DNA from: Adiantum capillus-veneris
Taxonomy: Eukaryota > Streptophyta > Polypodiopsida > Polypodiales > Pteridaceae
Direction: 5' to 3'
Assembly: GCA_014529385.2 (NCBI GenBank)
Contig: CM043942.1
Location: 65,113,184-65,177,183 of the forward strand
Length of the DNA: 64,000 nucleotides
Shown: positions 36,061-48,155 of the stretch, one piece after another
How positions within the stretch are numbered: the first letter of the stretch is position 1
How the letters are laid out: every line of letters begins with the position of its first letter
Translations under genes and position numbers: made by a program
Notes under the pieces: generated by a model
What the model was told of the DNA's origin: nothing
Database searches by the model: none
Seen by the model: the letters and a program-made list of their open reading frames with translations, nothing else

Positions 36061-37500
36061 CTCCACCTTGTTGTTGTTGCCGTAGAAGCCTTCATTTTAC
36101 AATGCATTCTTTTTCTTCTGCTTGAGCTTCTTCTTGTACTCTTTGTTTCTCCTTCATTCGTTGTTTTCCTTGATGGATTTGTTGAAGCATATTCTGTGTT
36201 AGTGGTAAATGATATTTCTTCAATTGACACCCACTAATCCAATTTGGCATTTCTTCACCTGCTAATGTAGCAAGCTTGACAGCTCCTTTGCGATAGATCA
36301 CTAATCACAAAGGGTCCCATCCCTTGCTTTTTAAGTTTCTTGGCATGTTGCTTCAAAGTATGAACAAGTACGTAATCACCTGTTTTGAACTCTTTTGTGC
36401 TTACATGCTTGTCAAAAAACTCTTTTTGTCTTCTCTTTTTAGCATAGATCGAAGTTACAGCTCTCAAGCAGAGTTCATCTAGCCTTTCAAGGTCATCTAT
36501 TCTTGAAGAGAGCTCATGCCTTGTCCATTCTAAATGTTTCACTACTCGTAGAGTTGGAATTAAAAACTCTATGGGTAATATAGCATTTAGGCCAAACACC
36601 ATGTTGTACGGTGTCATTCCTATTGATGTTTTGTAAGCTACCCTGTATGCCCATAGTGTTGAGTGTAGCTGCTGATCCCAATTTGTTCTTGACTCTGACA
36701 CAATTTTGGTGAGAACAGTGCATAGTGTTTTATTTGTGGCCTCAGCTTTTCCATTTGCCTATGGATGGTATGGAGCAAATTTCCTATGTATGACCATGAA
36801 TTACTCTAGCAGATATTCAATGACCTCATTAAGAAAATGTGTTCCACGATCACTGACAATTTCTATTGGTAAACCGTATCGTACAAAAACATTCTCATAC
36901 AAAAATTGTGCAGTGGTCTGTGCATCTGCTTTTTGTGTTGCCTTGGCTTCCGCCCATTTTGTGGGATAGTCCGTAGCCACAATGATATATTGGGTGTGGG
37001 TGTGATATGCAGGGGGTGAAATAGGTCCCACAAAATCAATGCCCCATTTTGCAAATGCCCTTGCTCCCATCATTGGCCGTAGTGGCATCTCATCTCTCTT
37101 TATTGGCACCTTGGTGTTCTAACATGCATCATAACGCTTTACAAAATCTTCAACATCCATATGCAATGTAGGCCACCATATTCCTGCGGTTAAGATGATT
37201 TTTGTTGTCTTGTCGCCCGAAAAATGTCCTCCACTTATACCTCCATGTGCATGTTTTAGAATCAATAGGTATTCACTTTCACTTGCATAGATTCTAAGTT
37301 GATTGTCCTTTCCTCGCTTATAGAGTTGGTTCCCAATTAACTGAAAGTCCCGAGCCTCCAGCTCTATAGCCCTTTTTCGTGCTCTTGTTATGTTCTCAAG
37401 AAAAGTCCTTCTGGTTAAGAAATCAATGATATATTGACCCCATGTAGGTGCAATGTTTACCTGAAACAATGTCGCGTGATCCATCGGTCATTTGGCACTA
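36061..37500 (-). pseudogene. Integrase (zinc domain, rve core, C-terminal domain)
   Basis: The zinc-binding domain has HGGISGGHFSGDKTTK then KRYDAC followed by TAG, where the usual CxxC has lost its first Cys (to Tyr) and Gln has become TAG. The core begins WGIDFVGPISPP (first catalytic Asp). It then has IEIVSDRGTHF (second Asp) and HP-TAG-ANGKAEATNK (catalytic Glu intact, the Gln of the usual HPQANGK now TAG at about 36,762). A TAA precedes it. ORF 36,255-36,701 covers the end of the core and GDYVLVHTLKQHAKKL, then a frame change near 36,290 leads to GAVKLATLAGEEMPNWISGC, the plant Ty3 integrase C-terminal motif. No chromodomain is visible. The enzyme would insert element cDNA into host DNA. 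This copy is dead. Confidence 0.9.
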
Positions 37501-37669
37501 CATATAGTACAATTGTTAACATAAGAATGTGTGTCCTCATACATAGTTGGCCAATAAACCCCCAACTGTTTCACTCTCTGGTGTGTTTTCACTATTGAAC
37601 AATGAAATGCACAATCCTGGACATGTGCTTCTTCAAGATAACACTCGAATTCCTCCGTATTTATACATA

Positions 37670-38410
37670 ATCATAGAATTTGGTCCGATCCTAGATGAAA
37701 AAGCCGTCCTGCAATCAACTGGAAGTTTTTTGTTTGTCGAATTGTTTGTTGTTTGGATCTCTGTTCCGTATTATCAAACCTACCTCCAAAGGAAAGAATG
37801 CTAATAATTTTCTGAGACCATTTGGGTATCATTTCAATATTGAAAAGATAAGCATCTGGTATGTCATCATCTACTCCTTCATGAGCTTCCGCGATGTGTA
37901 TCCTTGAAAGATGATCCGCTCGTAGATGGGTTTTACCTTTTCTGACCACCACTATGAAATCAAACTCTAGCAATATAATAAACCACCGCACAATTCTCCC
38001 TGTATTGCATGGTTTATTTACCATATACAAAAGAGCTTGATGATCTGTGAAGGACACAAATTTGTTTACGAGCAAATAATGCCAAAATTTGTTTATAGCA
38101 TAAATCATTCCTAACCCCTCTCTTTTGGTGGTTGTGTAGTTCTTTTCCGCACTCTTTAACTGTCGGCTTGCATAACAAACTCAAAAATCCATTGTTCTGT
38201 CTCCAGGTTGAGCCAAAATACTCCCGATTGCATATGCAAAAGCATCAATGTGAACATGGAATATTTTTTCTCAATTTGGTGCTTTAAGTACAGGTGCTGA
38301 TACAAGGTTTTCCTTCAGCTTTTGGAATGACGTTTCACACTCCTCAGTCCAATCAAAATTGACTAGCAAACGATACAGAGGTTGTGCAATGAGTGCATAC
38401 ATATATATGA
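37670..38410 (-). pseudogene. RNase H domain of pol
   Basis: The RNase H active-site series is present in order: HIDAFAYAIGSILAQPG (Asp), KREGLGMIYAINKF (Glu), FTDHQALLYMVNKP (Asp), LRADHLSRIH (Asp). A TGA interrupts the frame near 38,190 (after DRTMDF). It lies directly downstream (on -) of RT, in the normal Ty3 order, and is followed by about 100 residues linking to integrase. It degrades the RNA strand of the RNA/DNA hybrid. Confidence 0.88.
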
Positions 38411-39430
38411 ATCTTCAATAATATCCTTTCACTTGTTTCTCATTAGTAGGCCTAGGTAGGTATACTATGACTTTGACTTTGTCTAGGTCAGTGTCTATGC
38501 CATTTCTTGAGACAATGTGTCCTAAGATGCGGCCTTGCCTAACCATAAAAATACACTTTTTTGGGTTAAGACAGATTCGATATGTCTTGCATTTTTCAAA
38601 TACCTTTTGCAAATGGTCAATATGTTCCTCTCGTAGAAGAGTGTACACAAAGATCATCCATATATATTTCTAAGAATATTCTCAGGTATTCTTTGAATGC
38701 GTGTGTCATTAACCTTTGGAAGGTAGCTGGGGTATTAGTTAAGCCAAGCGGCATAACTCGATACGCATAAATTACCCATTCGGGGGGAAACGCTGTTTTG
38801 TGTTGATCCTCCATTGCAATTGCCACTTGGTTGTATCCTGAAAACCCATCCAGAAAGGAATAAGCCCGTTTCCCGGCCACCCTCTCAAGTACATGTTCTG
38901 TGATTGGCAAAGGATAATTATCCCTTATGGTGGCTGCATTTACCTTTTTGAGGTTTACACACTCTCAGTTTTCCGTTCTTTTTGGGGACTACCACAATGG
39001 GTGACACCCAATCTGTATGTTCGATTTCATAGATGAATCCAGCTTCCATCAGCTTGTCAATCTCCTCTTTGATTTGTTTAGAAAATGTGTCATTATATGT
39101 ATAAGGACATTTTTTGCTAGGTTTTGCATCTGATTTCAAAGAAATTGTATGTTGGCATATAGATGGATCAACTCCTTTGAGGTCTTTATAGGACCATGCA
39201 AACACATCTTTATACTTCTTGAGAAGTTGTGTTAGTCGTTCTTCTTCTTCAGGCTCTAAATCGGTTGCCATATAGACCGTCTGAGGCTTTTCACCTGGTT
39301 CCGCAAGGTCTATTCTTTTTGCATTTTTTGGCCCATCGTAAGATTCTTGGTTGGTTCTTTCCCTGACTGGTGGTGTCATTATGATTTTCCGGATGGTAAA
39401 TTTCCAATAGTGTGAGGGTACATTCATGTT
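38411..39430 (-). pseudogene. Reverse transcriptase, non-chromoviral Ty3 type
   Basis: Ordered motifs on - are KYKDVFAWSYKDLKGVDP, WVSPIVVVPKKNGKLRVC, YSFLDGFSGYNQVAIA, YRVMPLGLTNTPATFQRLM, and the catalytic EIYMDDL, then GRILGHIVSRNGI and LPRPTNEKQVKGYY. The YMDD box is intact. Frameshifts separate 38,918-39,427, 38,617-38,910 and 38,415-38,657, so the polyprotein is broken. The FAWSYKDLKG segment is characteristic of the plant Tat/Athila/Ogre group and differs clearly from the chromovirus RT at 61 kb. Confidence 0.92.
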
Positions 39431-40277
39431 TCCCTTTTCTGACTTTCCTTTACCATCACTATCTCCCTCAGTAGTCCATCTCTCTCATAAAGACCGTTTC
39501 AGCTCTTGGTATTTCTGTTTATGCTCCAGTTTGGTCCACTCTTGGTCTTTTGTTGTTTCTTTTTTTTAGTTTTGAGATTTTGTTTCTGTTTTAGCTTTTC
39601 GTACTTGCCTTTTTTTCCTCTTGCATTCTTTCCCTGACTTTTGAGAATCTTCTTGATATTTGATCTTTTACACAATCCTCTGCTTTTACAAGCATCAAAT
39701 AGTGAGTTTTACTTTTTATCCTGGGCATCAGGTTCTCTCTCGCTTTGTTCCCTACTCATTTCCTCCTATAGAGTTCCTGGCATCTAGGGTGTTGATTAGC
39801 AAACTCATAAAACTTGATATTATCTGTTTCCCCCCTACGCTCACTTGAGTTGTCTGAACACTCATTATCTACATCATTATTTACTTCCAGATGCTCAGAA
39901 GAGTTATAAAAATATTCTTGTTCTGGTGGTTCTATCGTCTCATCTCCTCGTGGTATAATGTTTACCATGTAGTAGGGTAGCACATCATAGCCATCCTTGT
40001 TGCAAAATTTTGTTGTTGGACTATTTATAATGGTACAGACATCCAATGTTGCTAGTATGTGTTCCCATTCTAGAGGTTCCAAGGCATCTTCAGGGAAAGG
40101 TTCCAGAATATACTCGTCCTCAATCGCTCTTTCTAAGACGCGTTCCTCTCTTCTTAAGCTTCCACAATGTGAAGCTCCGCACATCCATAGCTCTTTTTGT
40201 TGCCCTAACCATGCTGGGAGTTTCGATCCTGCTAATGTAGCTGAATCAAATTCTTCCACTGGTGTCTTGTTCCACAT
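39431..40277 (-). pseudogene. PR-RT linker region of pol
   Basis: An acidic frame (39,756-40,277, MWNKTPVEEFDSATLAGS..., with EDALEPLEWEH and many Asn/Glu) is followed by a basic stretch with stops down to 39,430. The position between protease and RT matches the long linker of large Ty3 elements. No domain is recognised. Confidence 0.6.
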
Positions 40278-41070
40278 CCTTGTAACTATGGTCTTTCAGG
40301 TGTATTTTAGTTGTTGTCTCGCCATGTCTGAGGTATATGTGGTCATAACCCCAATCTTGGACCATCTTCAATTGTTGCATGAATGGTATTCCCAAGATGA
40401 TCTCATAATTGTTCTTTTTGTCGAAATCGACTATTGCAAATGTATGCTCATACTCGATTCCGCACGGAGTGTCAATCACTTTTTCCAAGAGTCCTAGAGG
40501 CTTCTCCATGAACCCATTTGCCAATTGCAATTTCATTCTGGTAGCTCTTAAAGCTGGTTTTCCCCATTTTTTCCAGATTTCCTTGGTGGCGATAGCAACT
40601 CCCGCTCCACTATCAAGAATAGCTTTGGAAACTACTCCTTGGAATTCTACTAGTAGCGTTGTGTTTCCATCTTCTCCTTCGCAATACTCTCCAACCCTGT
40701 TTAATGGTACTGGCCTAGTGTTTAGTTGAAGCCAGTCCAATTCTGTGATCCCTTTTTGAAGCTTCGAGGTGGGGTCTTTCACTCCAAATGTTTCTAGGCA
40801 TTTACCTACTATGGTCCACATGTTTGGTCGTAACCTTAGGAGTTCGGCTAATGTGATTGTGCATGCCACCGGGGTGGACAATAAATCAATCAATACTTGT
40901 GAATCCATCACTTTATTAGAAGAATGTCTTTGATATGGGATTGCTCTCACTTCAGACTTGGCTTCATACTCTCCTAGGTAAGAGGGTAGAGTTTTCAGCG
41001 ATTCTGGTTGGCTGTGCCTCGAACTAATTGATCCCTGGTCTCCCCCTTGTGAATGTATATCAAAGTTCAT
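40246..41070 (-). pseudogene. Aspartic protease (PR1) of pol
   Basis: A 274-codon frame holds the canonical retropepsin: VVSKAILDSGAGVAIATKEI (catalytic DSGA), a middle of about 60 residues, and YEIILGIPFMQQLKMVQDWG (the ILG strand). About 140 residues precede the domain (SLKTLPSYLGEY...). A frameshift near 40,260 moves to the linker frame. This is the protease in its usual place upstream of RT, and it matures Gag-Pol. Confidence 0.88.
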
Positions 41071-41985
41071 TTGTGACCTTGCCTCAAATTCTTCAATAGG
41101 AAGTAAGATCTCATTCTTCTCTTTCTCCTGCTATTCATGTGGTTACTCACCCTGTTAGCCTCGTTGGCCTCACGGCTTTGCTTCCACAGATCATCTAGAC
41201 CGTTATAGTCCTTATCCATTTCTGTCAATGTTTTAGGCTGGAACCCGTCATTTTCTTCATCTGTTGTATTTGGCACTATGATAGGCTCTCCCCTGGACTC
41301 ATAGACATTCGTGAGTTTTTCCTTTGTTTCTACTTGTTCCTCTAAAGTTGGTTGGATAGGGGTTGGAGCTGGTACTTCATGTCAATTTGCAGGTTTACCA
41401 AGCGGGTCTTCCATCAATGATTGAGTTGTTTCAATCATCCTTCTACACATTTCCAACCTTTGTTTTTCTATTTCAACATATGGATAAGTCATCCATCTTT
41501 GCTCCTGGGTTTGGTTCTTTTTGAGTCTGGCTTCATAAGCTTTTAGAAGTGCATCCAATTGCTCATTTACCTTGTCTACCAGTATTGATCCTCCTAATCC
41601 TGCACTTTTGGGCTCTGTTATTTCCTTGGGTGCTATGGTTGCCGTGGTGTGTGAGCTTAAGCTAGCTAGATCCTCTAATCGCTCTAATCTATCCTTTGTG
41701 TGTTTTAACTCCTCGAATAGAGCTGTTTGCTCTCATTCTTTCCTCGCTTTCATACGCGCCTTTCTAGCTTTCCAAGTACTTCTCTAATTTGTCTTTTCTG
41801 AACTTGGGGCATCGGTTTTTGGCTCTTCAATTATGGGTTTGTTCCTCATTCTTTGAGCTTGGGCTTATGTCACCGCCTGAATAGGTATGATTGTTTCATT
41901 TTTTGACCCTCCACTGGAAGCTACTGTTTCTAGCATTGATAGCCGTTTCTCGGCTTTCCATAATTGCCATAGTAAGCTACCTCAC
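41067..41985 (-). pseudogene. N-terminal part of the pol ORF (coiled-coil, unknown)
   Basis: Reading - from near 41,985 the frame is coding-like for about 300 codons: LWKAEKRLSMLETVASSGGS..., then a highly charged helical stretch (KDRLERLEDLASL, LDALLKAYEARLKKNQTQEQ) and PAPTPIQPTLEEQVETKEK, into PNTTDEENDGFQPKTL. It is interrupted by TAA, TAG, TGA and TGA, several fitting CAA, CAG or CGA. It then meets the protease frame. Probably the Gag C-terminal or Pro N-terminal extension of a large element. Confidence 0.55.
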
Positions 41986-41989
41986 CCTA

Positions 41990-43710
41990 TCAAATCACTC
42001 AAACATTTTGGTTATCCCTACCATTTCACTGTACATAGGCGTGTGTGAGTTAGGGGACTTTTCCCATATCTTCTTAAAAACCCTCAATTAGCTAGTCACT
42101 GGGCTAGTTGAGCCAAAAAAATAAAAAATATAAAAAATATGATTATATTATGGCCCATTTGTGTGTAAATATTTCATTGTATATAGGGCCTAAATATAAG
42201 GATTTTTCATAATTATTTTGGTATTTATTCAAATATTTTTACTTAGGTGTGTGTTATTTATGCTATGTACATTGACTCACCATTTACCATATTTTTTCTT
42301 ACCATTTTGCATACTCTTTATTCCATATAAAAATAATTTCATGCAAGCTTCTCTTATTTTTGGTGTAACTCCATCCCAACAAAAATCCAAAAAAACTAGT
42401 TCTATTTATGTGTATATTTTTTCACTATTGTGATTTTTTCCTTCCTACATCTATTCTCTATTACTCTCATAAATTAGACCACAAAAAATATTCATCTTTT
42501 TATGGTAGACTTATAATGAGAGAGATTTATTTTGACCCCTTTATATTTTTTCCACCTATATTATTTATATTTGACATGTGAATATTTTTTTAGACCCCTC
42601 AATATTTGATTTTCTTAGTTGTTCTATTAACTTATATCATGATCTCAACAATATCTTCAATTATAGACCTACAAAATAAGGTCAAGGGTATGTGGAATGC
42701 ATGCATGCACTATGGGGAGCTCACTCTTGGAGGTATTCAAAAGAATCATCCAAAGAAGGACTTCACAAGGACCTTGTGCAGTGGAAAAAAGAGTCCGTTT
42801 TGCTGAATTTTTAAAGATCACATGCTCCCTGAATTTGAAAAGGTGATACAAACAAAAGTTGTAGCTCGTGAGCTGAAATTTCACCTCAAATGTTTTCATA
42901 TTTTTTTGAGCTACGAGCTGTGAGCTAGGATTTTATTTGTGGACCTCAGTTTGCCCATGCTATGCAGCCACACTCCCTCTTCCACTTTATCATTTTCCTC
43001 TTTCACACACACGTCTCCACTCATCATCCCCATCTCTCTCACCACTCCTCTCTGCACCCTACTCACCTTCTTCTAAACCTTGAAGAATAAGAGAAACCAT
43101 GGTGAACTCATGTTTACTACACACACTTCCATTCCAAAATTCACCACCTAGTCTCATTTTTCCTCATCCATATTACCCATATCTATCAAAAAACCATAAA
43201 ATTCAGCCTCTTCTCTTGAAAGACAGCATCATGGTGATTGATTACTCATATTCAATTACCTTGGCTCCCAAAGGAAGGTCAAGAGTGAAAAAAACGTACC
43301 GTCAAAGCTAGTGGACCGTCAACAAGCGTCAAAATTGACCCTACTCAAGACACTTGGAGCATCAACATTGTAAGAAATCCATGTTTTCTTACCTATTAAG
43401 AGTTTTTCTTCCTTATTTGTATCCTACTTGGATACTTCCATTGTAAATGTCCAATTTCATTTGTAAATCAATAAAATAACTAACTCTACTAATTTACTAA
43501 CACTAACCTACTATGAAAATTCCTATCACCTCCACTTCTCTCCTCCCTCTCTTCTTCATCTATCCACACCAACTTCTTGATAATTCCAAGCAAAAGAAAT
43601 TAGATAAGTGCTGAAAATCTAACCCAACCATGGTTAGAGGAGTAACCCTAGCCTTCAAAATTTCTCTAAAAGGAGGGTGTAGCTAGCACAAAGGGAGGGC
43701 CATAAGCAAG
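41990..43710. other. Spacer between gag and pol, left of the hAT
   Basis: This AT-rich DNA belongs to the giant element. It continues at 51,124 on the far side of the nested hAT. No supported coding frame is found on either strand. Confidence 0.5.
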
Positions 43711-43718
43711 AGCACTAT
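43711..43718. repeat. hAT target-site duplication (left), AGCACTAT
   Basis: The eight bases are repeated exactly at 51,116-51,123, the duplication length that defines hAT insertions. Confidence 0.88.
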
Positions 43719-43959
43719 CTAAGTTGCATTATTCGTTATTCGGGAAACGTATAATATGCAAATAATGGGCCTATTATTCGTTTATCTAAATTATACGGCC
43801 GTATTATACGGTGCCACATCAGCATAAACGGCCAATCGTATAACTTCTTGATTTTTCGATCGAAAAACTTTTCAATCAAAATTATTTTCGAACGAAAGTA
43901 TTTTTGATCAAAAATTATAACGATTGAATATGTTAGTATATATAGCAACACGCGAAAGG

Positions 43960-44900
43960 CCTCATACCAGCTTTCAAAGTCAGTGTTTTCCATGTGAGTA
44001 CTCTCACCAAACGATCAAAAAATGTAATTTGTAAAAAAATAAAACATTTTGAATGCAATAAAAATTAAAATTTAATAGAATTTTGAGTTTTGTGATTCAA
44101 ATATATGAATTTGTTTTGAAAAACTTAGTAAATAGTTGAAAGTTTGTATTTTGTGAAGAGTTTAATCTCTCACCTGATACAAACTGTAATTATAAGAATC
44201 ACTTGTCAATGTGTTCAAGTAATTGACACTTGAAAGTGACTAATAAAAAAAAGTAAGATATTATTATTGTGTGTAGAGTGTACTCTCACATGAGATAATT
44301 AGTTTAAAAATATAATTACATAAAAATTAATTTTATGTAATTTAAAGTTTGATTTTGATGTGTAGAGATTTTCTCACTTCAAAATGAATATAATGAAACA
44401 AAATTATATTTTTACGTTTTGTGTAGAGCTATTCACACTGCTATGCTCTCACTAGAGTAAAAATTTAGGAAAAACATGTCCAAAAATAATGATATTCTCT
44501 TATCTTTTTTTGGAGTGCAAAATCTACCGTACTATGTGAGAGCATACATATGCTCGCATTGTAGATAGATAATCAGTTAAAAATCTATGGTAAAGTGTAA
44601 GAACTTTTTGTTCGCACTTTACATAGATACGATAATTATCAAGTATTGTAAGTGATTATCATTTTGATATTTAAAAATGTCACTTATAGCTCTTGTATGT
44701 ATAGTAATTTATAATGATAATCATTTTAATACTTGATTTAATTGTAATTATTGATTATCGTAATGTGTTAAAGATACAAGCTTGCACTTTAGATAAATTG
44801 ATGCAATTTATATGTAATCCAATGGTATTTTTTATTATTATTGTATTTTTGTTCAATCATTGTTTTTAATTATTTTAATTTTGTTCAATCATTGTTAGTT
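43960..44900. repeat. hAT left subterminal region with recurrent hairpin-like motifs
   Basis: A GTGTAGAG...CTCTCAC theme recurs near 44,270, 44,360, 44,420 and 44,530. A clear hairpin at about 44,592-44,621 pairs TAAAGTG with CACTTTA around a GAAC/GTTC inner stem. The mirror theme (GTGAG...CTACACCAC) reappears in the right subterminal region. No gene is seen. Confidence 0.5.
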
Positions 44901-44983
44901 AAATTAATTTAATGTTTGAATTGATTTTGATTATGAAAATGATCATTGACTTTGTTTTTACTAGCAAACTATTCTTGTGCATC

Positions 44984-46900
44984 ATGGTGAAAGGACAAGA
45001 GTGGAGTTATGTGCATGAGTTGAAAGCTGGGAGAAATACATCTCGACTTAAATGTAAATCTTGTGGCCACGAGTTCAGTAGTAATGCAACCAGAATTAAA
45101 GAGCATTTGTTTAAAGTCCCTGGCAATGTTGAAAAGTGCGGGGCACCACCAAAAGATATTCATGAAAAATTTTCCATGTATTCTCGCAAAGTAAAGTTGA
45201 TTCTTGCAACTAAACATAAAGGTGATGTTTCTAAAGATATTCATGCGAATATTGAACCATCTGTATGCAATGAGGCAAAAGAAGAGGTGTGTACCACTCA
45301 AGTAAATGATCAAAGTTCTCAATTGAACCCTCTTCATGGACATGCTTCTACATCAAGAGGAGTTCCTAGCACAAGCAAATCCGGCAGAGCGTCATCCAAT
45401 GGACAGACAATGCCTGAAGCATTAGGTAAACAATGGTTTCTTGAGTTGCATTTATTGCATGTGGCATATCGTTCAATGTTATGCGCAATCCAATATTTCA
45501 AGATGCTTTGATGAGTACATCCAAAAAAGGATTTGTGCTTCTTGACTATAACAAGATGCGAAGTGAATATCTTGATAAAGTCAAAGACAGTACTGAATCC
45601 ATTCTCAAACGCACGGTCCTAGAGTTTGTTCCAGCATATGGATGCACCATAGCATTGGATGGATGGACTAACTGTCAGAAAAAACCTTTAATCAATGTAA
45701 TGCTTATTAAACCTAGAGGGGCTATGTTCGTGGAAGCAATTGACAGCTCATTGAAAGAGAAGACTATCACCTACCTAGCAGGGGTGTATGAGAGTGCAAT
45801 TGCAAAGGCAGGTGGACCAAAGAATGTGATTGCTATTGTCACAGATAATGCGGCCAACTACAAAGGAGCAGGAAGATCTATTCAAGTCAAGTATCCGGAG
45901 ATTTCTTGGGTACCATGTGCAACTCACACTTTAAATTTGCTTTTAAAAGATATTGGTAAAATGGCATGTGTGAAGCAAACTTTATTGGATGCAAATCATG
46001 TGGTGAAATTCATTAGAGAGCATCAATTTTCGTATGCTCTTTTTCAAACCAAGTCACCAAATAAAGCTCTGCAAATATTTTGCGCAACAAGGTTTGCTAC
46101 GGCATACTATGTTCTTGCTGCTTTGCAAGAGTTGAAGCCTGCATTGATGGAAACCTTAGCAGTCTTTTATTTTTGGTCGGGTCTACTGGTATATGTCAAA
46201 GGCTATATGCAAGCTAAGAGAAAATGCCAGTTTTGGTGCAAAGGATAAAGCTACCATGATTACAATTGCTAACAAGCGTTGGGTGCAGTTGCATACGCCA
46301 TTGCATGGTGCGGCTTTTGTATTGGATCCTAAGTTTCAAATGCATTAGCAATCTACCGACAAAGAACTTATGTCCGACTTCAAAACAGTGTGCTCCCAAC
46401 TCTTAGGACACGAAGATGGAAAAACAGCTTTTCATCAGCGAGTAGATTATGCCAACAGAACTGGTATGTTTCAGGATCCGTGGCATATAGATGCCATTGG
46501 CAAAACAAGTGCACCTTTATGGTGGAAGGAGTATGGTGGAGAGAAAGTGGAGTTGCAACACATTGCAGTTAGAGTTTTATCAGTAGCTGCATCAAGTGGA
46601 AGTTGTGAACGAAATTGGTCAGCATTCGACTTTGTGCACACGAAAAAGCGAAACAGAGTTCATACTAAACGGGCTACTGATTTGGTGTATGTTTTTTGCA
46701 ATATGAGACTTATTTATAAGCCTCAAAACATTGCAACTAGAGCCGCTCTAAAGCAATATGGAGTCTTCCAAACGCATGAAGCTATTTCTGTAGAAGTTGA
46801 TGATGAAGATGATATGGAATGGGAGATAGTTTCAGAATGCTCAGATATGGACAAAGTAGATGATATGGTTGCATTTTTTGAAGATGGAGATGATTTTTGA
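44984..46900 (+). pseudogene. hAT transposase (BED finger, DUF659, dimerisation domain)
   Basis: From the ATG at 44,984 (MVKGQEWSYVHELKAG) a BED-type finger reads LKCKSCGHEFSSNATRIKEH...C. A Ser-rich linker follows, then, one frame over from about 45,450, DUF659: TIALDGWTNCQKKPLINVM, IVTDNAANYKGAG, PCATHTLNLLLKDIG (the RNase H-like catalytic core). A second frame change near 46,190 leads to MITIANKRWVQLHTPLHGAA. A TAG at about 46,346 (FQMH-stop-QSTDKE) precedes the C-terminal dimerisation domain, WWKEYG...ISVAASSGSCERNWS-like (ASSGSCERNWSAFDFVHTK). The last residues are acidic, ending at a TGA at 46,898. Two frameshifts and one stop make it non-functional. Confidence 0.9.
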
Positions 46901-47161
46901 GAGTACCATTGTAATACTTAACAAGTTTTTTCATATGATGAAAGAAAGTGGTATCTCGTTGTCGTTCACATCAAAACCTCTCTTTCTCTCTCTCATACGC
47001 ACATATTTACTCACACACAAATATAAATTTACGATATTATCTTGTCGAATAACAATTACATAAAGTCGATGTAGGTTTGAAATTACAACAAGGTTCTGCG
47101 AAATTACTCAATCAAAAAGAGTTTGATATATTTTTGAGATTACAAAAAGCTTGTGAGTGAC

Positions 47162-47935
47162 TTATGAGTTTGATAGATTTGCTATAAGCTGGTCTATGGT
47201 AAAATCTGTAATTCCTAGCTCAGGGGATGGTTGAGCACCATCTTTATGTGAAGTGGTAGTATCATCTGGCAAAGGTCCATACAATGATTCATATCGTTGA
47301 AGCTTTGATTGTGCATCACTTAACTCTATTTCAAGCTCAAGAATATGGCCACGAAGCATGTCCGGTGTTTCTCCTTGGCTGGCAAGGTCTTGTCCTTGGC
47401 TGGCTAATTCAGTTAGTGTTTCTGACTCTTTAGGAAGTAAAACAATAGGACTCTTGCGAGGAGGAATTGGATTATTTTCATTGCGTGCTGCCACCTTTTC
47501 TGCAATGTGTCACATCCAACGCCAGCGGTGCCTGGACAATCTGACCAATCCACTCTCTTTAGCAAAACATATCGAACATAGCATTGTTGGATAAAGTAAA
47601 TTGCTACTTGGTTGTTGTTTGGTAGGCATCTCTCTTGTCGTATAAACCTTTGCAGCAATACACGTGCCAGTCTTTTATGTTGCAAATCAGAGAGCTTTAA
47701 CGGAGCTGTATCTTTTGCATTGCCACTTATTTGAAATAGTTGATGGCATACAAAGTGATTAGGGAAAATCTTTTTGCACTCTTTAAGGGTTAGTGGTTCG
47801 CCCTGCAGCTCAGATTCATCTTCTTCAATGTTTGCAATAGTAGAAAGATCTACTTGTCCACATCTAACTTGTTCTTCTTAAAAAATTGCTTGAGCTTCAG
47901 CATGGTTGAGTTCTTCTTCCATATCTGCATATTAG
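47162..47935 (-). pseudogene. Second hAT-borne ORF, unknown, on the antisense strand
   Basis: On -, an acceptor-like CCTAATATGCAG precedes MEEELNHAEAQAIF. A TAA follows, then about 150 codons (LKECKKIFPNHFVCHQLFQI, RFIRQERCLPNNNQVAIYFI, LKRVDWSDCPGTAGVGC, LQKRWQHAM). The last part is a further frame at 47,162-47,494 with a helical segment (LELEIELSDAQSKLQRYESL). The RW-containing helix might be a Myb/SANT-like element, but I cannot support a family. It may be the 3' exon of the kinase gene upstream on the same strand. Confidence 0.45.
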
Positions 47936-48155
47936 GTGAACATGTCATTACTTTTAAATACCCATTCAATTAATTTGACATTGGACAGTATATCAAATGA
48001 CAAACATAGATATTTTGTTCAATTAAACATACAATTAAATCTGACACCAAAAGTAAAACAATGATGAAATCATGAGACTTGTGTTTTCATTAATCATCAG
48101 CTGGTCGTAATCCAGATGTCACTACAATGTTGTAACCCACTCTATGGGCACCATT

